From Allorhodopirellula heiligendammensis (GTDB taxonomy: Bacteria > Planctomycetota > Planctomycetia > Pirellulales > Pirellulaceae), in the NCBI RefSeq assembly GCF_007860105.1, contig NZ_SJPU01000002.1:1167739-1231738 (forward strand): a stretch of 64,000 bases of DNA. Reading direction: 5' to 3'. Shown piece by piece: positions 6,825 to 16,270 of the stretch. The notes under the pieces are model-generated. The model searched no databases and was not told the DNA's origin. It was given only the letters and a program-made list of their open reading frames with translations. The stretch's first letter is position 1. Each line of letters starts with the position of its first letter. The translations under genes were made by a program, and so were the position numbers.

Positions 6825-7776
6825 CGTGGGCGAACCCAGTTGTTACCACGATCGCCAGCAATGGAGACATCTCACGGTCGAACTTTTGCTTTGCCGCGAT
6901 GAGTACGAACAGTAGCGGTATCGCGACCATCACCAATCGCAGGGATGCGACCAGCCACGGTTTTCGATTTCGCAGGAGGGGGAGCTCTGTTGTCCAGCAT
7001 AGTAATGGCGCGAGCAGCATCGTGATCGCTGGGCCGGTCGAAATCTCACCGAAGAAACGACCGATGAACAGCAGGCTGAACAAACTTACCACGCCGACTC
7101 CAACAATCCCCTCCGCGACGTGGTTATCTGCATGGTCAATCTTGACGCGATTGGGTGTGTATGTTGTGACCGCGCGCAGCGCGAGCGATGCACCCATTAG
7201 CGTCGCCACAAACGGAATCGCTGCGGCACCTCCTTTGATATAGCCGCCCAGCATGACCGCCACACCACTGCACTGAATGGCGAGGCAGAGTGCGAAAGCG
7301 ATGGACAGTCCGCCACTTCGCTTGGCCAGCCAGGACAGCAAGCCCCATACGAGGGTCAGCCCGAGGCCGCTGACTACCATTGTTATCCAAGCTCGGGAGG
7401 CTGTGTCATCCGCCGTAGTGCTCAAATAGACAGAACCGTGGAGCAGAATTCGCGGGGTCGCCAGCGATAGGCTGATTCGCAACAGCCAGGCGGCAACACG
7501 CGGGACGCGGCTGAATCCTGCCATGAATTCAATCCCGAGCACCGCAGGAATTACAATCATCAACAACCGATCGAGACCATTGCGAGGGGGCCACGACAGG
7601 TTGAGATCCAAAACGGCGTTTCCGATGGCGAGCCCGGATCCAATTCCAATTACGCACGCCGCGTTGCACCAGACTTCGCTCGCCGACCGTCTCAGCGACA
7701 ATATTGCCAGTACGACGACCGCGCTAGCGGCCGTCGCAATACCCATCGCTTTCCAATAGAGCAATGGATCGGGCAT
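6796..7776 (-). CDS. polytopic membrane protein, unknown family
   Basis: The product has 326 aa, about nine or ten hydrophobic helices, and a short basic C-terminus (HEKRAHRNRR). It starts 3 nt after the stop of the YceI-like gene, so the two are co-transcribed. No transporter or enzyme motif stands out, and charged residues are mostly in loops. The gene is chromosomal rather than part of the integrated element, since it lies beyond the attachment-site fragment. Its 3' end runs through the terminator hairpin, which may indicate that the stop codon lies at an old integration border. Function is unknown. Confidence 0.7.
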   Translation of the reverse strand: MPDPLLYWKAMGIATAASAVVVLAILSLRRSASEVWCNAACVIGIGSGLAIGNAVLDLNLSWPPRNGLDRLLMIVIPAVLGIEFMAGFSRVPRVAAWLLRISLSLATPRILLHGSVYLSTTADDTASRAWITMVVSGLGLTLVWGLLSWLAKRSGGLSIAFALCLAIQCSGVAVMLGGYIKGGAAAIPFVATLMGASLALRAVTTYTPNRVKIDHADNHVAEGIVGVGVVSLFSLLFIGRFFGEISTGPAITMLLAPLLCWTTELPLLRNRKPWLVASLRLVMVAIPLLFVLIAAKQKFDREMSPLLAIVVTTGFAHEKRAHRNRR

Positions 7777-7779
7777 CCG

Positions 7780-8364
7780 CTATTTCCGCACACCTTCACA
7801 GTCGATCATGATCAAGGCTTCGTCGCCGATCGGTCCGATCGCATTCTTGTCGAAGCCATAGTCGCTCCGCTTGAGTGCCAGTTCAGTCGAAAATGCGACG
7901 CGTTTGACATCTTTGAATGTATGCTCCTTGCCGCCCATCAGCACGATCGTGATGCTGTGCGTGGTGCCGTGCATCGTAAAGTCGCCGGTTACCTCGTATC
8001 CACCTTTGATCTTCTTCGTGCTCGTGCTTTTGAATTCGATCGTGGGATACTGTTTGGTATCGAAGTAATCGGGTTGTCGCAGGTGTTTGTCACGGGCTTC
8101 GTTGGCGGTGTCCACGCTGTCGGTTTTGATCGTCAGAGAGAACGTCGATTTGGAAGGATCCTCTCGGTCGATTGAGAATTTTCCAGCGACGTCGTTAAAC
8201 CGACCATGAATCCAGCTGATATCGAGATGTCGGGCTTTGAAACTGACCGACGAATGTACGAGGTCGTAGTCATACTCGTCTGCTGCGAAGGTGGGCGTGG
8301 CAAAGACGCATAGAGTGACGCCGCACACAAGCATTCGGGTCGAAGCGGAGAGAAATCGCATCAT
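7780..8364 (-). CDS. YceI-family periplasmic lipid-binding-like protein
   Basis: The product has 194 aa, the usual YceI length. Residues 1-27 are a signal peptide (ATPTFAADEY). The mature protein has the family pattern: YDYDLVHSSVSFKARHL at the start of the lipocalin-like barrel, VDTANEARDKHLRQPDYFD, YPTIEFKSTS, and GDFTMHGTTHSI in the middle. YceI proteins bind isoprenoid or fatty-acyl ligands in the periplasm, but the ligand here cannot be read from sequence. It is the first gene of a two-gene unit with the membrane protein downstream, which could be the partner in lipid handling. Confidence 0.9.
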   Translation of the reverse strand: MMRFLSASTRMLVCGVTLCVFATPTFAADEYDYDLVHSSVSFKARHLDISWIHGRFNDVAGKFSIDREDPSKSTFSLTIKTDSVDTANEARDKHLRQPDYFDTKQYPTIEFKSTSTKKIKGGYEVTGDFTMHGTTHSITIVLMGGKEHTFKDVKRVAFSTELALKRSDYGFDKNAIGPIGDEALIMIDCEGVRK

Positions 8365-8686
8365 CGAAGTTTTCCAGGGGCTGGAGGGAGAGAGTTATCG
8401 TGGCCAGCATTGTACTTCGGACATCTGTGGCGGTCGAACTCCCAACAAAACGATTGGTAACATTGAGATGCGGACCGCATCGACCCTCCCCAAGAGCAAT
8501 TGCCTTCCCTCACGGTGTATTTGCGAATCGGAAGTCCTGCGAAATTGGAAGCGATTATGAATCCGCTTACGGGATGCGATAGAACCTGTCGCTTCGATCG
8601 ATCAGTCTACGAAGCTTCGGTGCCTTCAAGTTCTGCATGCCAGCGAATTGAAACCGAACCTCTGATCTCTTACCAGAACGATGCCT
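8365..8686. other. intergenic, no feature recognised (322 bp)
   Basis: This stretch lies between the start of the YceI-like gene and the end of the 944-aa gene, both on the minus strand. No convincing frame, hairpin terminator or promoter consensus was found. It must hold the YceI promoter. Confidence 0.5.
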
Positions 8687-11521
8687 TTAATTCGAAGATG
8701 CAGATGTGATCCGTAACTTCGCACGTAGGCCGTCGTCTTGAAACGACAGGCTTGTCTCGATCACGTCGTCCGGCTTGATGTTCAGCCCCAGGACGGGGCC
8801 AGCTTTCGGTTCGAGGTGATAGCCCTGCAGTGTCGAGACGTACGAACTGATCTCATCGTCCCACGCGTATTCGCCGCCGCCCGGTTCGACCAACGTTTGT
8901 CCAAAGAGTTGTCGATACACCGTTTTCGGATCGCGGTCAGGATAGCGATGACGTAGGTAGTTTAGTATTGGTAGATTGCCCCACGACAAACGGTGCATGC
9001 GGTTTAAGCCCGCCTGATACCCAAATGCATTGACCAGCTGTGCACCGACGCCCGTGATGCGAGTCTCGAGTTGCGCCCCCGACTCGGCCATTGCGTCTTC
9101 ATCAACGAGCTGCTTCAACTCAGCTGTATCTTCTTTCCGAGCAAGATGTCGATCAATTGCGCGGCGGATAACGCGTTCATTCAGGCTGATTGTCAATCCA
9201 TCGGGCAACGTCACGTAATAGAGTTGGGGCATGTCCTGGGGATCGCCGATGGGAGTCGACTGAGCAGCCGTCGCTTGGACAAACTCAATGTCCTTGTGCT
9301 TGATCGATTCCCAGCGTATGAGATTCGGAGCAGAACGCGAAAGAAACGTTCGAACAGCTCCCACAAACAGAGCTTGCTTGAGGCTGTCTTTCGATGGCAC
9401 AAACAGCCCGATGGGTAAATCCTTGAGAATTTTCTCGCTGCTTGATTCCCACACAGGCTGGGCTGCCAATTGCCGCATCCACGTTTCGTCACTGTCGAGA
9501 TAGAGATGAATTGAATCATCAATCCAGCTAATCATATTGATGTTCGCTTCTCCGTTGCCCAGGAACATCGATGCGAAGCGTAGCTGGGGCGAGTTGACAT
9601 CGAGTGCCATCAACCACGTCAGCAGTTCTTCATCGTGTCGATCGCCAGCATTGGATTTCAAAGTGACGTCGCCGATCAACGTCTGCCAGCTACGGTACTC
9701 CGTGCCCAGAATCAGGGGGATTACTGATAAATCGCCGGAGAATGAGTTCCCGTCGATCGAAAGCTGTAGTGCGATCGGATCGAACACGTTTCTCCATCGT
9801 CTTTGGTAACGATCGCGCCAACCCACGTACAATTCCACTTCGCCAGTGGTAGCCGTGGTCACATTTAATTCGGCGATCGGTGTTTGAAAATCGAGCGTTC
9901 CGTAGCGATCGGAGCGAACACCGCCCGAGGTCAGCATCAACGTTCCCGCGTCGGGTAGGTTGCTGGCGATCTGCAGCTGCGTTTCATCTTTGACATCGCC
10001 AGCAATCAACGCGTCCGCATGTTGCATGGTTAGTTCTGCGATCGAAGCGCGAGCTCGCGTGCGGCGTGCAGCACTGATCCGCCATTGCGGTCCACACCAT
10101 CGTCGAATTGCTGCATCGGTGATGACGATTAATGCGGACTCGTTGGTACCTTCTCGGCGATAACGCTCGCGAAAGAACCGGTATTCGTCTAGCTCTGCCA
10201 TCGATTGAGTTTGTGAATCGACAGTTCCAAGAATCGCTTTCATCTGAGCGATTGAATTGGAAACGACGACAGCATCATCGACGACGGTGACTAAGCTGCT
10301 GAAATCGCGACGAGGATTCGACCACTCAACAATCTTGTGGTCATTGAACTGGTGTTCGATTTGGGCGACGTGTTCATGCAGCGAGGAATGCCCTGAGATC
10401 TGTGCCAGAATCGCTTGGTACAATATCGTGGGCTGATTTGTCTGCATCAGAACCGCGATGTCTGTGCCGGTACGGAAGTATGGATCCGACCCAGTGATGG
10501 TGACTTCATCGACGAGCGTGCCACCGATCTGACGAGTGACAATGTCCAGCGACAGTCCAAGTTGCGATTGATAGAAACCAAGTACGTCGGTCGTTCGACT
10601 TTGGGGCTCGAACCACTGGGCGATCGGGCGCGTGAATTCGCGGCTACGGTCGACGATCTCAACCAGCTTCGCGAACGACGGAACAAACACCGCATATTGA
10701 TCGTGCGGCACCAAGCGAGCCAGTGGATCAAGTTGCGGGGGTTCCTTCGACAGTCGCCCCGTCCAATCAATTTCGCGAACACGGATGCCCTCCACGTCCG
10801 AGAGCTTTTTCAGTTCGTGGTCATCACCCTCCGTGATGGCGAGTTCGCGGTCGAACTGCAGATTCTCGCTGACTGCCCTGCCGCCGCTGACCAGTCGAAT
10901 CGTCTCGTCGACACCACCGCTGCGGCGCAGCGGCCAGCTGGGGCCGATCGGGCTGGCTGACTCGCCAACCTCCCGTAAAGACTCGATCGCAAGGTGGCGA
11001 AACATTGCCGAACCCGCGTAGTCCGGGGACCAGAGTAGTTGAAAGTAACGGCCTTTCGCACGATGAAAATCACTCGCTTCACACGTCGTCGCTGGAGTCT
11101 CATCGACATGGAAATCGAATTTTGCCAGCGTCGATTTTTGTGCTTGCTCTGGGTGTCGACGCAAAACGTAGAACTGTCCATCGACGGCAACGCCCGGCGG
11201 TTTGCGTCCAATAATTTGATACCCGGCATACTCATTATTGCGATCCTGTGGCTCCAAGAGATAGGCTTCCACTCCAGGCGGCACCACCACGCGGGGAGTC
11301 GTCTCCATTTGATGGAACGACGCCTCGAGCATTTTAGGGTCTGAAACGATGTGAGACTTGTCAAAATTCTCGATGAGATGTCCGACGTCGATTGAGAAGT
11401 AGACAGAATCGGCCGCCATGGGTTCAGTCTCGGCGCCCTCCAAGAATGGCAATGCAGGGATGCTGATGAGCAGAAAGCCGACAAATGTGATTAAGCGTGA
11501 CACAGGTACCCTCGTTTCCAT
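8687..11521 (-). CDS. large secreted protein, last gene of the DUF1800/DUF1501/ABC operon
   Basis: The product has 944 aa. Residues 1-30 are a signal peptide (LISIPALPFLEGAETE). The mature part is a soluble alpha/beta protein without membrane segments. Around residues 265-285, LVPHDQYAVFVPSFAKLVEIVD resembles the opening of DUF3352-type secreted proteins, and the recurring pattern of a strand, a helix, and TVVDDAVVVSNSIAQMKAIL also fits that group. The first operon gene looks similar, so the operon may begin and end with distant relatives. It starts 139 nt after the ABC permease. Function is unknown; the ABC genes suggest membrane-coupled export or envelope work. Confidence 0.65.
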   Translation of the reverse strand: METRVPVSRLITFVGFLLISIPALPFLEGAETEPMAADSVYFSIDVGHLIENFDKSHIVSDPKMLEASFHQMETTPRVVVPPGVEAYLLEPQDRNNEYAGYQIIGRKPPGVAVDGQFYVLRRHPEQAQKSTLAKFDFHVDETPATTCEASDFHRAKGRYFQLLWSPDYAGSAMFRHLAIESLREVGESASPIGPSWPLRRSGGVDETIRLVSGGRAVSENLQFDRELAITEGDDHELKKLSDVEGIRVREIDWTGRLSKEPPQLDPLARLVPHDQYAVFVPSFAKLVEIVDRSREFTRPIAQWFEPQSRTTDVLGFYQSQLGLSLDIVTRQIGGTLVDEVTITGSDPYFRTGTDIAVLMQTNQPTILYQAILAQISGHSSLHEHVAQIEHQFNDHKIVEWSNPRRDFSSLVTVVDDAVVVSNSIAQMKAILGTVDSQTQSMAELDEYRFFRERYRREGTNESALIVITDAAIRRWCGPQWRISAARRTRARASIAELTMQHADALIAGDVKDETQLQIASNLPDAGTLMLTSGGVRSDRYGTLDFQTPIAELNVTTATTGEVELYVGWRDRYQRRWRNVFDPIALQLSIDGNSFSGDLSVIPLILGTEYRSWQTLIGDVTLKSNAGDRHDEELLTWLMALDVNSPQLRFASMFLGNGEANINMISWIDDSIHLYLDSDETWMRQLAAQPVWESSSEKILKDLPIGLFVPSKDSLKQALFVGAVRTFLSRSAPNLIRWESIKHKDIEFVQATAAQSTPIGDPQDMPQLYYVTLPDGLTISLNERVIRRAIDRHLARKEDTAELKQLVDEDAMAESGAQLETRITGVGAQLVNAFGYQAGLNRMHRLSWGNLPILNYLRHRYPDRDPKTVYRQLFGQTLVEPGGGEYAWDDEISSYVSTLQGYHLEPKAGPVLGLNIKPDDVIETSLSFQDDGLRAKLRITSASSN

Positions 11522-11660
11522 TGAATGAGTTGAGCCGGCGAGTGACAGCCCTCATCGTCACCAGTGCCCGTGAGCAAGCACATGCTGCGCGGAATGTTCG
11601 CAGAATCTAGCTGAAGTTAGCCAACGATGACACGACGAACTGATTCTGAAGATCACGGAC

Positions 11661-12530
11661 CTATAGATCACGACGGTAAAACAGGATCGTGGTACAAGCA
11701 AGCGCGGTCAGAGTTGGGAGACCATATCCCATTATCACTCGCCCTAGCGAAAAATCCTTATAGTCGCCACGCTTGTAAAATGCTGGATCTCGCTTCGTCA
11801 CGGCAGGACGACTGCCGATCAATACACTCAAGAAATCCGCTGCGGCTTGCATGTCTTCTCCACCTGTCAGTTTCACCTCTGCGTTCGCGTCATGGTCATG
11901 CCAAGGTGTTCTCAGTAGTGTCGGTAGCGATTGGTTCAAGCTGATTGGGGAAAACTCTTCCAGAGAGAAGGTGTGCAAGATAAGATTTACCGGCATCCAA
12001 ATGAAAATGAGTGCAGCCGCAGCAAACATGGAACTGCGAAATGCGGTGCCAGCAAAGTAGCCAATGGATACCAAGAATGTGATGACCATCGCGACCACGG
12101 CGAGCGACGCAACGACGCCGTACGATGTCACAGGATCGTCAGTGGAGGCAGGACGATCGGCCAATGAAACAATTAAAATCGCTGGCACGATCCCTACGAA
12201 TAAAACGGCCAGAGCCGCCGTGACTCGTGCTGACCATGATGCCAGTAGGTACTCCAGTCTCGTAACCGGTCTGCTGAGGATACCGTCCGACAATGCTTCC
12301 AAACGAGATCCGGTGACCGGGTTGAGGCCCAGTAACAACGCAACCAAGAACCAGGGAAAAACTAGGTATGGGAACAAGAGCATTGCGATCATGGGTGCCG
12401 TTGGAGTCACAGCCCAGTTAGTCGTGACAATTAAAAATGTCACCAGTACCGTGGCAATCAACCACGAACGAATTAGCCAGCTCTTCCATAGACCTTGAAG
12501 TTTATACGTGAAGATCGCTCTTAGCGGCAT
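11661..12530 (-). CDS. ABC-2 type permease
   Basis: The product has 289 aa from ATG 12528-12530 (MPLRAIFTYKLQG); a start at 12572 inside the ATPase gene is possible. It shows six hydrophobic helices in the ABC-2 layout: the first after SWLIRSWLIA, a large exported loop before the last helix (about 190-255), and a final segment (LPTLTALACTTILFY). The conserved EALSDGILSRPVTR segment before helix 3 is the usual cytoplasmic coupling region. It overlaps the end of the ATPase gene and is its obvious partner. The substrate cannot be predicted; the flanking secreted proteins are candidates for cargo or modulators. Confidence 0.85.
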   Translation of the reverse strand: MPLRAIFTYKLQGLWKSWLIRSWLIATVLVTFLIVTTNWAVTPTAPMIAMLLFPYLVFPWFLVALLLGLNPVTGSRLEALSDGILSRPVTRLEYLLASWSARVTAALAVLFVGIVPAILIVSLADRPASTDDPVTSYGVVASLAVVAMVITFLVSIGYFAGTAFRSSMFAAAALIFIWMPVNLILHTFSLEEFSPISLNQSLPTLLRTPWHDHDANAEVKLTGGEDMQAAADFLSVLIGSRPAVTKRDPAFYKRGDYKDFSLGRVIMGYGLPTLTALACTTILFYRRDL

Positions 12531-13521
12531 GCTCTTGGAGGGGAGATTGGAGATCAAACCGCCGAAACCCATTGTCACTGTCCTGTTGCAAAAGTTGGAG
12601 GTAAGCAAATTCGGTTTCGTTCTGCGTTGACCGAATTCCTTGGAGTGTGAGCTTGCTCTGATCGACGAGTCGGAGGATTTCTGCCATCACTCCGGCGCGA
12701 CTGCAGCCCTCAGTGATTTTTACCAGCACCGTATTTTGTTCATGTGGTTCGATCTCTATGCCATGCACCTGCGCAGCTTCCTCTGCCAGTTGCCGGATGT
12801 CTTCACTGTCGCCGTTCAGCTCTAAACAAAAGTCGTCTCGTCGCAAACGCTGTTTCATATCTTGCATCGAACCACTGAAGATCATTCGGCCTTCGTGCAT
12901 CACACCAACATGGTCACAGGTCTGGTCGATGTCGCTGAGAATATGGGTTGCGACCATGACTGTGCGAGATTTGGCCAAATCGCGGATTAAGTCCAGTGTG
13001 AATCGCCGGGCTGCGGGGTCGAGCCCGGCGGTGGGTTCGTCCCATATCAGTAAGGGTGGATCGGCCAATAGCGATGCAGCGATCCCCAGTCGAGTTCGCA
13101 TTCCAGTTGAAAACGTCTGAATGCGGCGATCCGTTGCACTGAGCAATCCGACGGCGCGTAAAAGTGACGTCAATCGCGGCTTGCGGATCTGTCGAGGAAG
13201 TCGACAGAGCTTGCCAAGCAGTTCCAGGTATTCGATCGGACACAGATGGCCGGGCAGTACCGGGTGCGTTGGAAGGTAGCCGATCATTGCGCGAATATTG
13301 GTCGCGTTGGGGCCACAAGGATGCCCAAACACTTTCGCAGTACCGGCGCTGGGGCGTTGCAAGCCGAGCAACACACGGAGCGTCGTCGTCTTTCCTGCAC
13401 CGTTCGGTCCAAGCAATCCATAGACGGCTCCGGTGGGTACGCTTAATGTCATGTCGTTCACCGCGATCACACGCCCACTATAAATCTTGGTGAGGTGCTC
13501 GGTTTGGATTGCTAATTCCAC
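12502..13521 (-). CDS. ABC transporter ATP-binding protein
   Basis: The product has 339 aa. Walker A is GPNGAGKTTT (about 36-45), the Q-loop region is IGYLPTHPVL, the signature is FSTGMRTRLG (a degenerate LSGGQ, common in ABC-2 exporters), Walker B is LLIWDEPTAGLDP, and the H-loop is VATHILSD. An extra C-terminal domain of about 110 residues ends HAAKSDLHV. The gene follows DUF1501 after a 127-nt gap that holds a hairpin, and overlaps the permease gene. It powers the permease encoded next. Confidence 0.92.
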   Translation of the reverse strand: MELAIQTEHLTKIYSGRVIAVNDMTLSVPTGAVYGLLGPNGAGKTTTLRVLLGLQRPSAGTAKVFGHPCGPNATNIRAMIGYLPTHPVLPGHLCPIEYLELLGKLCRLPRQIRKPRLTSLLRAVGLLSATDRRIQTFSTGMRTRLGIAASLLADPPLLIWDEPTAGLDPAARRFTLDLIRDLAKSRTVMVATHILSDIDQTCDHVGVMHEGRMIFSGSMQDMKQRLRRDDFCLELNGDSEDIRQLAEEAAQVHGIEIEPHEQNTVLVKITEGCSRAGVMAEILRLVDQSKLTLQGIRSTQNETEFAYLQLLQQDSDNGFRRFDLQSPLQEHAAKSDLHV

Positions 13522-13566
13522 GTTTAATTCTCGAAGATTGTGCAGCGGCGAAAAAGTCAGCTACCG

Positions 13567-13608
13567 AGGGACGCAGAGTTCAAGCCATGAAGAGCTCTCT
13601 GTGTCCCT
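13567..13608. repeat. intercistronic inverted repeat (12-bp arms)
   Basis: AGGGACGCAGAG (13567-13578) pairs with CTCTGTGTCCCT (13597-13608) over an 18-nt loop, with one wobble position, inside the gap between DUF1501 and the ABC ATPase. TGTCCCTTCATG is repeated directly just after it. It may stabilise or attenuate the operon message. The arms resemble the GGGACACAG core of the repeats near 37.7 kb. Confidence 0.6.
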
Positions 13609-13648
13609 TCATGTCGTGTCCCTTCATGCCTCTGTGGTTCAGAAACGT

Positions 13649-14884
13649 CTAAGCAAACAGCGGCAGCGAGTTGTATCGTCTGCCGAGAATGGGCGCCGGA
13701 TCGGTGCCGAGCCAATCTTTCAACACGGATGCATAGACTTGGCGGAAGTCATATTCGTGCTTCAGATCGCCGTCCTGGAGATCAGTCAAGTTCGGATGTT
13801 TGCCGATGATTCCCGCTTTGACCCCGCCACCGCACAGGAACATCGGGCCGGCGGCACCGTGATCGGTTCCTTCACTGGCGTTCTCTGCAACGCGACGGCC
13901 GAACTCACTGAACGTCATCACGCAAACTCGCTCTCCGTGATCGTGATTGTTTAGGTCGCGAATCAGAGCGCTGACCGCGTCACTCCATTGCCGCAACAAG
14001 ATGCTGTGCGATTGAGCTTGCTGAGCGTGCGTATCGAATCCGTCGTGTTGGACGTAGTAAATACGGGTGGTCAATCCCGCGTCAATCAATTGAGCGACGA
14101 CGCGGAGTTTGTTGCCGAGTTCGGTTTCAGGATACTTCACCTCGCTCTTGTAACTTGATGCCGCCTCGCTCACTCGCTGGCTCGCCGCAATCGCTGATGT
14201 CGTACTTGATTGCAGAAAATTCAACAGTTCGTTGTCACTTGGCGTGCTAGTCGGCGGACGACTGCCCAGCAACTCACGAAGCGATTGCTTGTTGTTGCCA
14301 CGTAGTTGAAACTCCGCCAATTCCTTCACCGTGGGTACGCGGGTACTAGTCGACGCAATCGCTGCTGGTTGCTGCTCACTGCCGAGATGCAGCGCAGGAA
14401 CATCACCGCCAGCCGTCAAGGGTTGCTGGTCCAAGAAACGACCGAGCCATCCGTCGGGACGTGGTTCGTTCTTGCGTCGGCAGGTGTGCCAGATGTCCAT
14501 CGATTCGAAATGGGAACGGTTTGGCTGCTCATAACCGACACTGCGAACGGCGGCGAACTGGCCGTCTTGAAATAGATCGTGCATGCCAACCAGAGACGGA
14601 TGCAAACCACTATCGTCATCGCATTTCAATACTTCGCTAGCGGGAATCGCGAGCTTGGGGCGAGCCGACCGATAGTCGTCATCAGTGTAGGGAACGATGG
14701 TGTTCAATCCATCATTTCCGCCGGACATCTGGACAACAACGAGTATTCTTTCACCCTTGCTATTACCACCGGCCGCGGCCTCAGCGAAGCACTTTGGCAA
14801 TGCCGCGCCGATCCCAATCGCGGCAGTGCCGCCGACGGACGATCGCAGGAATTCTCTTCGATTCTGGTTTGTAGAAATGAGCAT
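13649..14884 (-). CDS. DUF1501 protein, Tat-exported
   Basis: The product has 411 aa. The N-terminus is a twin-arginine signal (NRREFLRSSVGG, then a hydrophobic stretch ending CFAEA). The body shows DUF1501 landmarks related to the alkaline-phosphatase/sulfatase superfamily: VVVQMSGGNDGLNTIVPY, YVQHDGFDTHAQQ, VMTFSEFGRRVAEN, GTDHGAAGPMFL and DFRQVYASVL. His/Asp residues in HDGFDTH and GTDHG are probable metal ligands. It starts 18 nt after the DUF1800 gene. DUF1800-DUF1501 pairs are very common in planctomycetes and are presumed to act together on an exported substrate, but their activity is not established to my knowledge. Confidence 0.93.
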   Translation of the reverse strand: MLISTNQNRREFLRSSVGGTAAIGIGAALPKCFAEAAAGGNSKGERILVVVQMSGGNDGLNTIVPYTDDDYRSARPKLAIPASEVLKCDDDSGLHPSLVGMHDLFQDGQFAAVRSVGYEQPNRSHFESMDIWHTCRRKNEPRPDGWLGRFLDQQPLTAGGDVPALHLGSEQQPAAIASTSTRVPTVKELAEFQLRGNNKQSLRELLGSRPPTSTPSDNELLNFLQSSTTSAIAASQRVSEAASSYKSEVKYPETELGNKLRVVAQLIDAGLTTRIYYVQHDGFDTHAQQAQSHSILLRQWSDAVSALIRDLNNHDHGERVCVMTFSEFGRRVAENASEGTDHGAAGPMFLCGGGVKAGIIGKHPNLTDLQDGDLKHEYDFRQVYASVLKDWLGTDPAPILGRRYNSLPLFA

Positions 14885-14902
14885 ATCGGTACGCCTTTGA
14901 AA

Positions 14903-16270
14903 TCACGCGAGTTGGCAAATGGGTAGAGAAGTCACGGCATGCAATAGCGAACGCATTCGCCGCTCCTCATCACCCTGATGCGACGCCGCAGTTTTACGCA
15001 GCTGAGCTTTGGCTGCGTCGTCTAATCGCACAGCAAGCAAACATTGCTCGAAGTGATCGATGGCTTGGTCGGTCGTTCGCACATCCTGACCACGTAGGTA
15101 GTTGGAAAGACTCTTGCCTTCAAATCGAGTCGCATCGCTTTCTAAAATATCAGCGATCAAATTGGCTCGACCGAGCAACGTCGACGAATTGATCCACGCC
15201 CGGCCTCCGTCCCAGCCTTTCACATTGGGCGGGTAGAACAAGCCTTGGCCGATGTTCCGCAAGCCCTTCGCGACCAGCTGGGCATTGGTCGTTCCCTTAA
15301 AACTGCGAAGCATACCCATCACCAATTCGACAGGTGACTTAATTTTGTGACCGACCGAAACCGACGAATAGAACAAATTGCTGGCGAGGATCCGCTTAAC
15401 TACCGGCGCCACTTGCCAATCATGTTCACGCAGCAAATCCGCTAGCGGTTGCAGCATCGCATCCGACGGATTCAGTTCATCACTGACGAAGAACCGAACC
15501 AGTTTGCGAGCGATAAACTGGGGGGCAGCAGGCTGCTCCAAGACGATTCGCACACCATCTTCGCCGTCGAAATTGCCGTTCTGCCCCAGCACCGTCTTCT
15601 CGCCAGAATCATGTTGGTAACGATTCTTGCGAAACTTCTTGTTCTTGATCTCCCATCCAGTGAAGCAGCGTGCGAGTTCCTGGACGTCCATTTCGTTGTA
15701 GTTGCCTTCCCCCAAGCAGAACAGCTCCATCAATTCGCGGGCGAAGTTCTCGTTCGGATGAGCCTTGCGATTGATTGCCGAATCGAGATAGATCAGCATT
15801 GCGGGATCTTGCGAAATTTTCATTGTCATCGCGCCAAAATCACCCAATGCATGATCTCGCAAAAGCTGGTTTTGATTCCACATCATTCTGGCGTCATTAA
15901 CCTTCTCCGCCCCGGTCGCGAAATGTCCATGCCAAAGCAGCGTTGTCTTCTCAAGCAGTTGGTTGGGGGTGTATAGCAGGCGATATACCCACGCTGCCGA
16001 CAGATTTGCTGGATCACCGCCAGCCAGAGTCGCCTGTGCAAGGGCATCGGCAGTGGAACGAAAGTCGGTTGGATCGGGACTTCCCGAAATCAATTCGCTG
16101 ACCACTTCGGCTGGTTCTTGTTCGACCGCTGCATCGGTGCTCATCAAATCGGCACCGAACCCCGCCCGGCGATATAAGTGCGCAACTGATGAGCGATCCC
16201 AAGGTAGCTGGGGCGTTGGGATAAACGGTTGCCACGCCCAGGCTGGGTCAATCGATTGCATGCCAATCAT
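14903..16270 (-). CDS. DUF1800 protein
   Basis: The product has 455 aa. The family pattern is clear: VAHLYRRAGFGA near the N-terminus, LLEKTTLLWHGHFATG, the NENFARELMELFCLGEGNY block around residue 180, ARCFTGW, FIARKLVRFFVSDE, and FYPPNVKGWDGGRAWINSSTL in the C-terminal half. No signal peptide is evident, unlike the DUF1501 partner, so how it reaches the envelope (if it does) is unclear. Its ATG overlaps the stop of the upstream gene by 4 nt (ATGA), so the two are translated together. Confidence 0.93.
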   Translation of the reverse strand: MIGMQSIDPAWAWQPFIPTPQLPWDRSSVAHLYRRAGFGADLMSTDAAVEQEPAEVVSELISGSPDPTDFRSTADALAQATLAGGDPANLSAAWVYRLLYTPNQLLEKTTLLWHGHFATGAEKVNDARMMWNQNQLLRDHALGDFGAMTMKISQDPAMLIYLDSAINRKAHPNENFARELMELFCLGEGNYNEMDVQELARCFTGWEIKNKKFRKNRYQHDSGEKTVLGQNGNFDGEDGVRIVLEQPAAPQFIARKLVRFFVSDELNPSDAMLQPLADLLREHDWQVAPVVKRILASNLFYSSVSVGHKIKSPVELVMGMLRSFKGTTNAQLVAKGLRNIGQGLFYPPNVKGWDGGRAWINSSTLLGRANLIADILESDATRFEGKSLSNYLRGQDVRTTDQAIDHFEQCLLAVRLDDAAKAQLRKTAASHQGDEERRMRSLLHAVTSLPICQLA

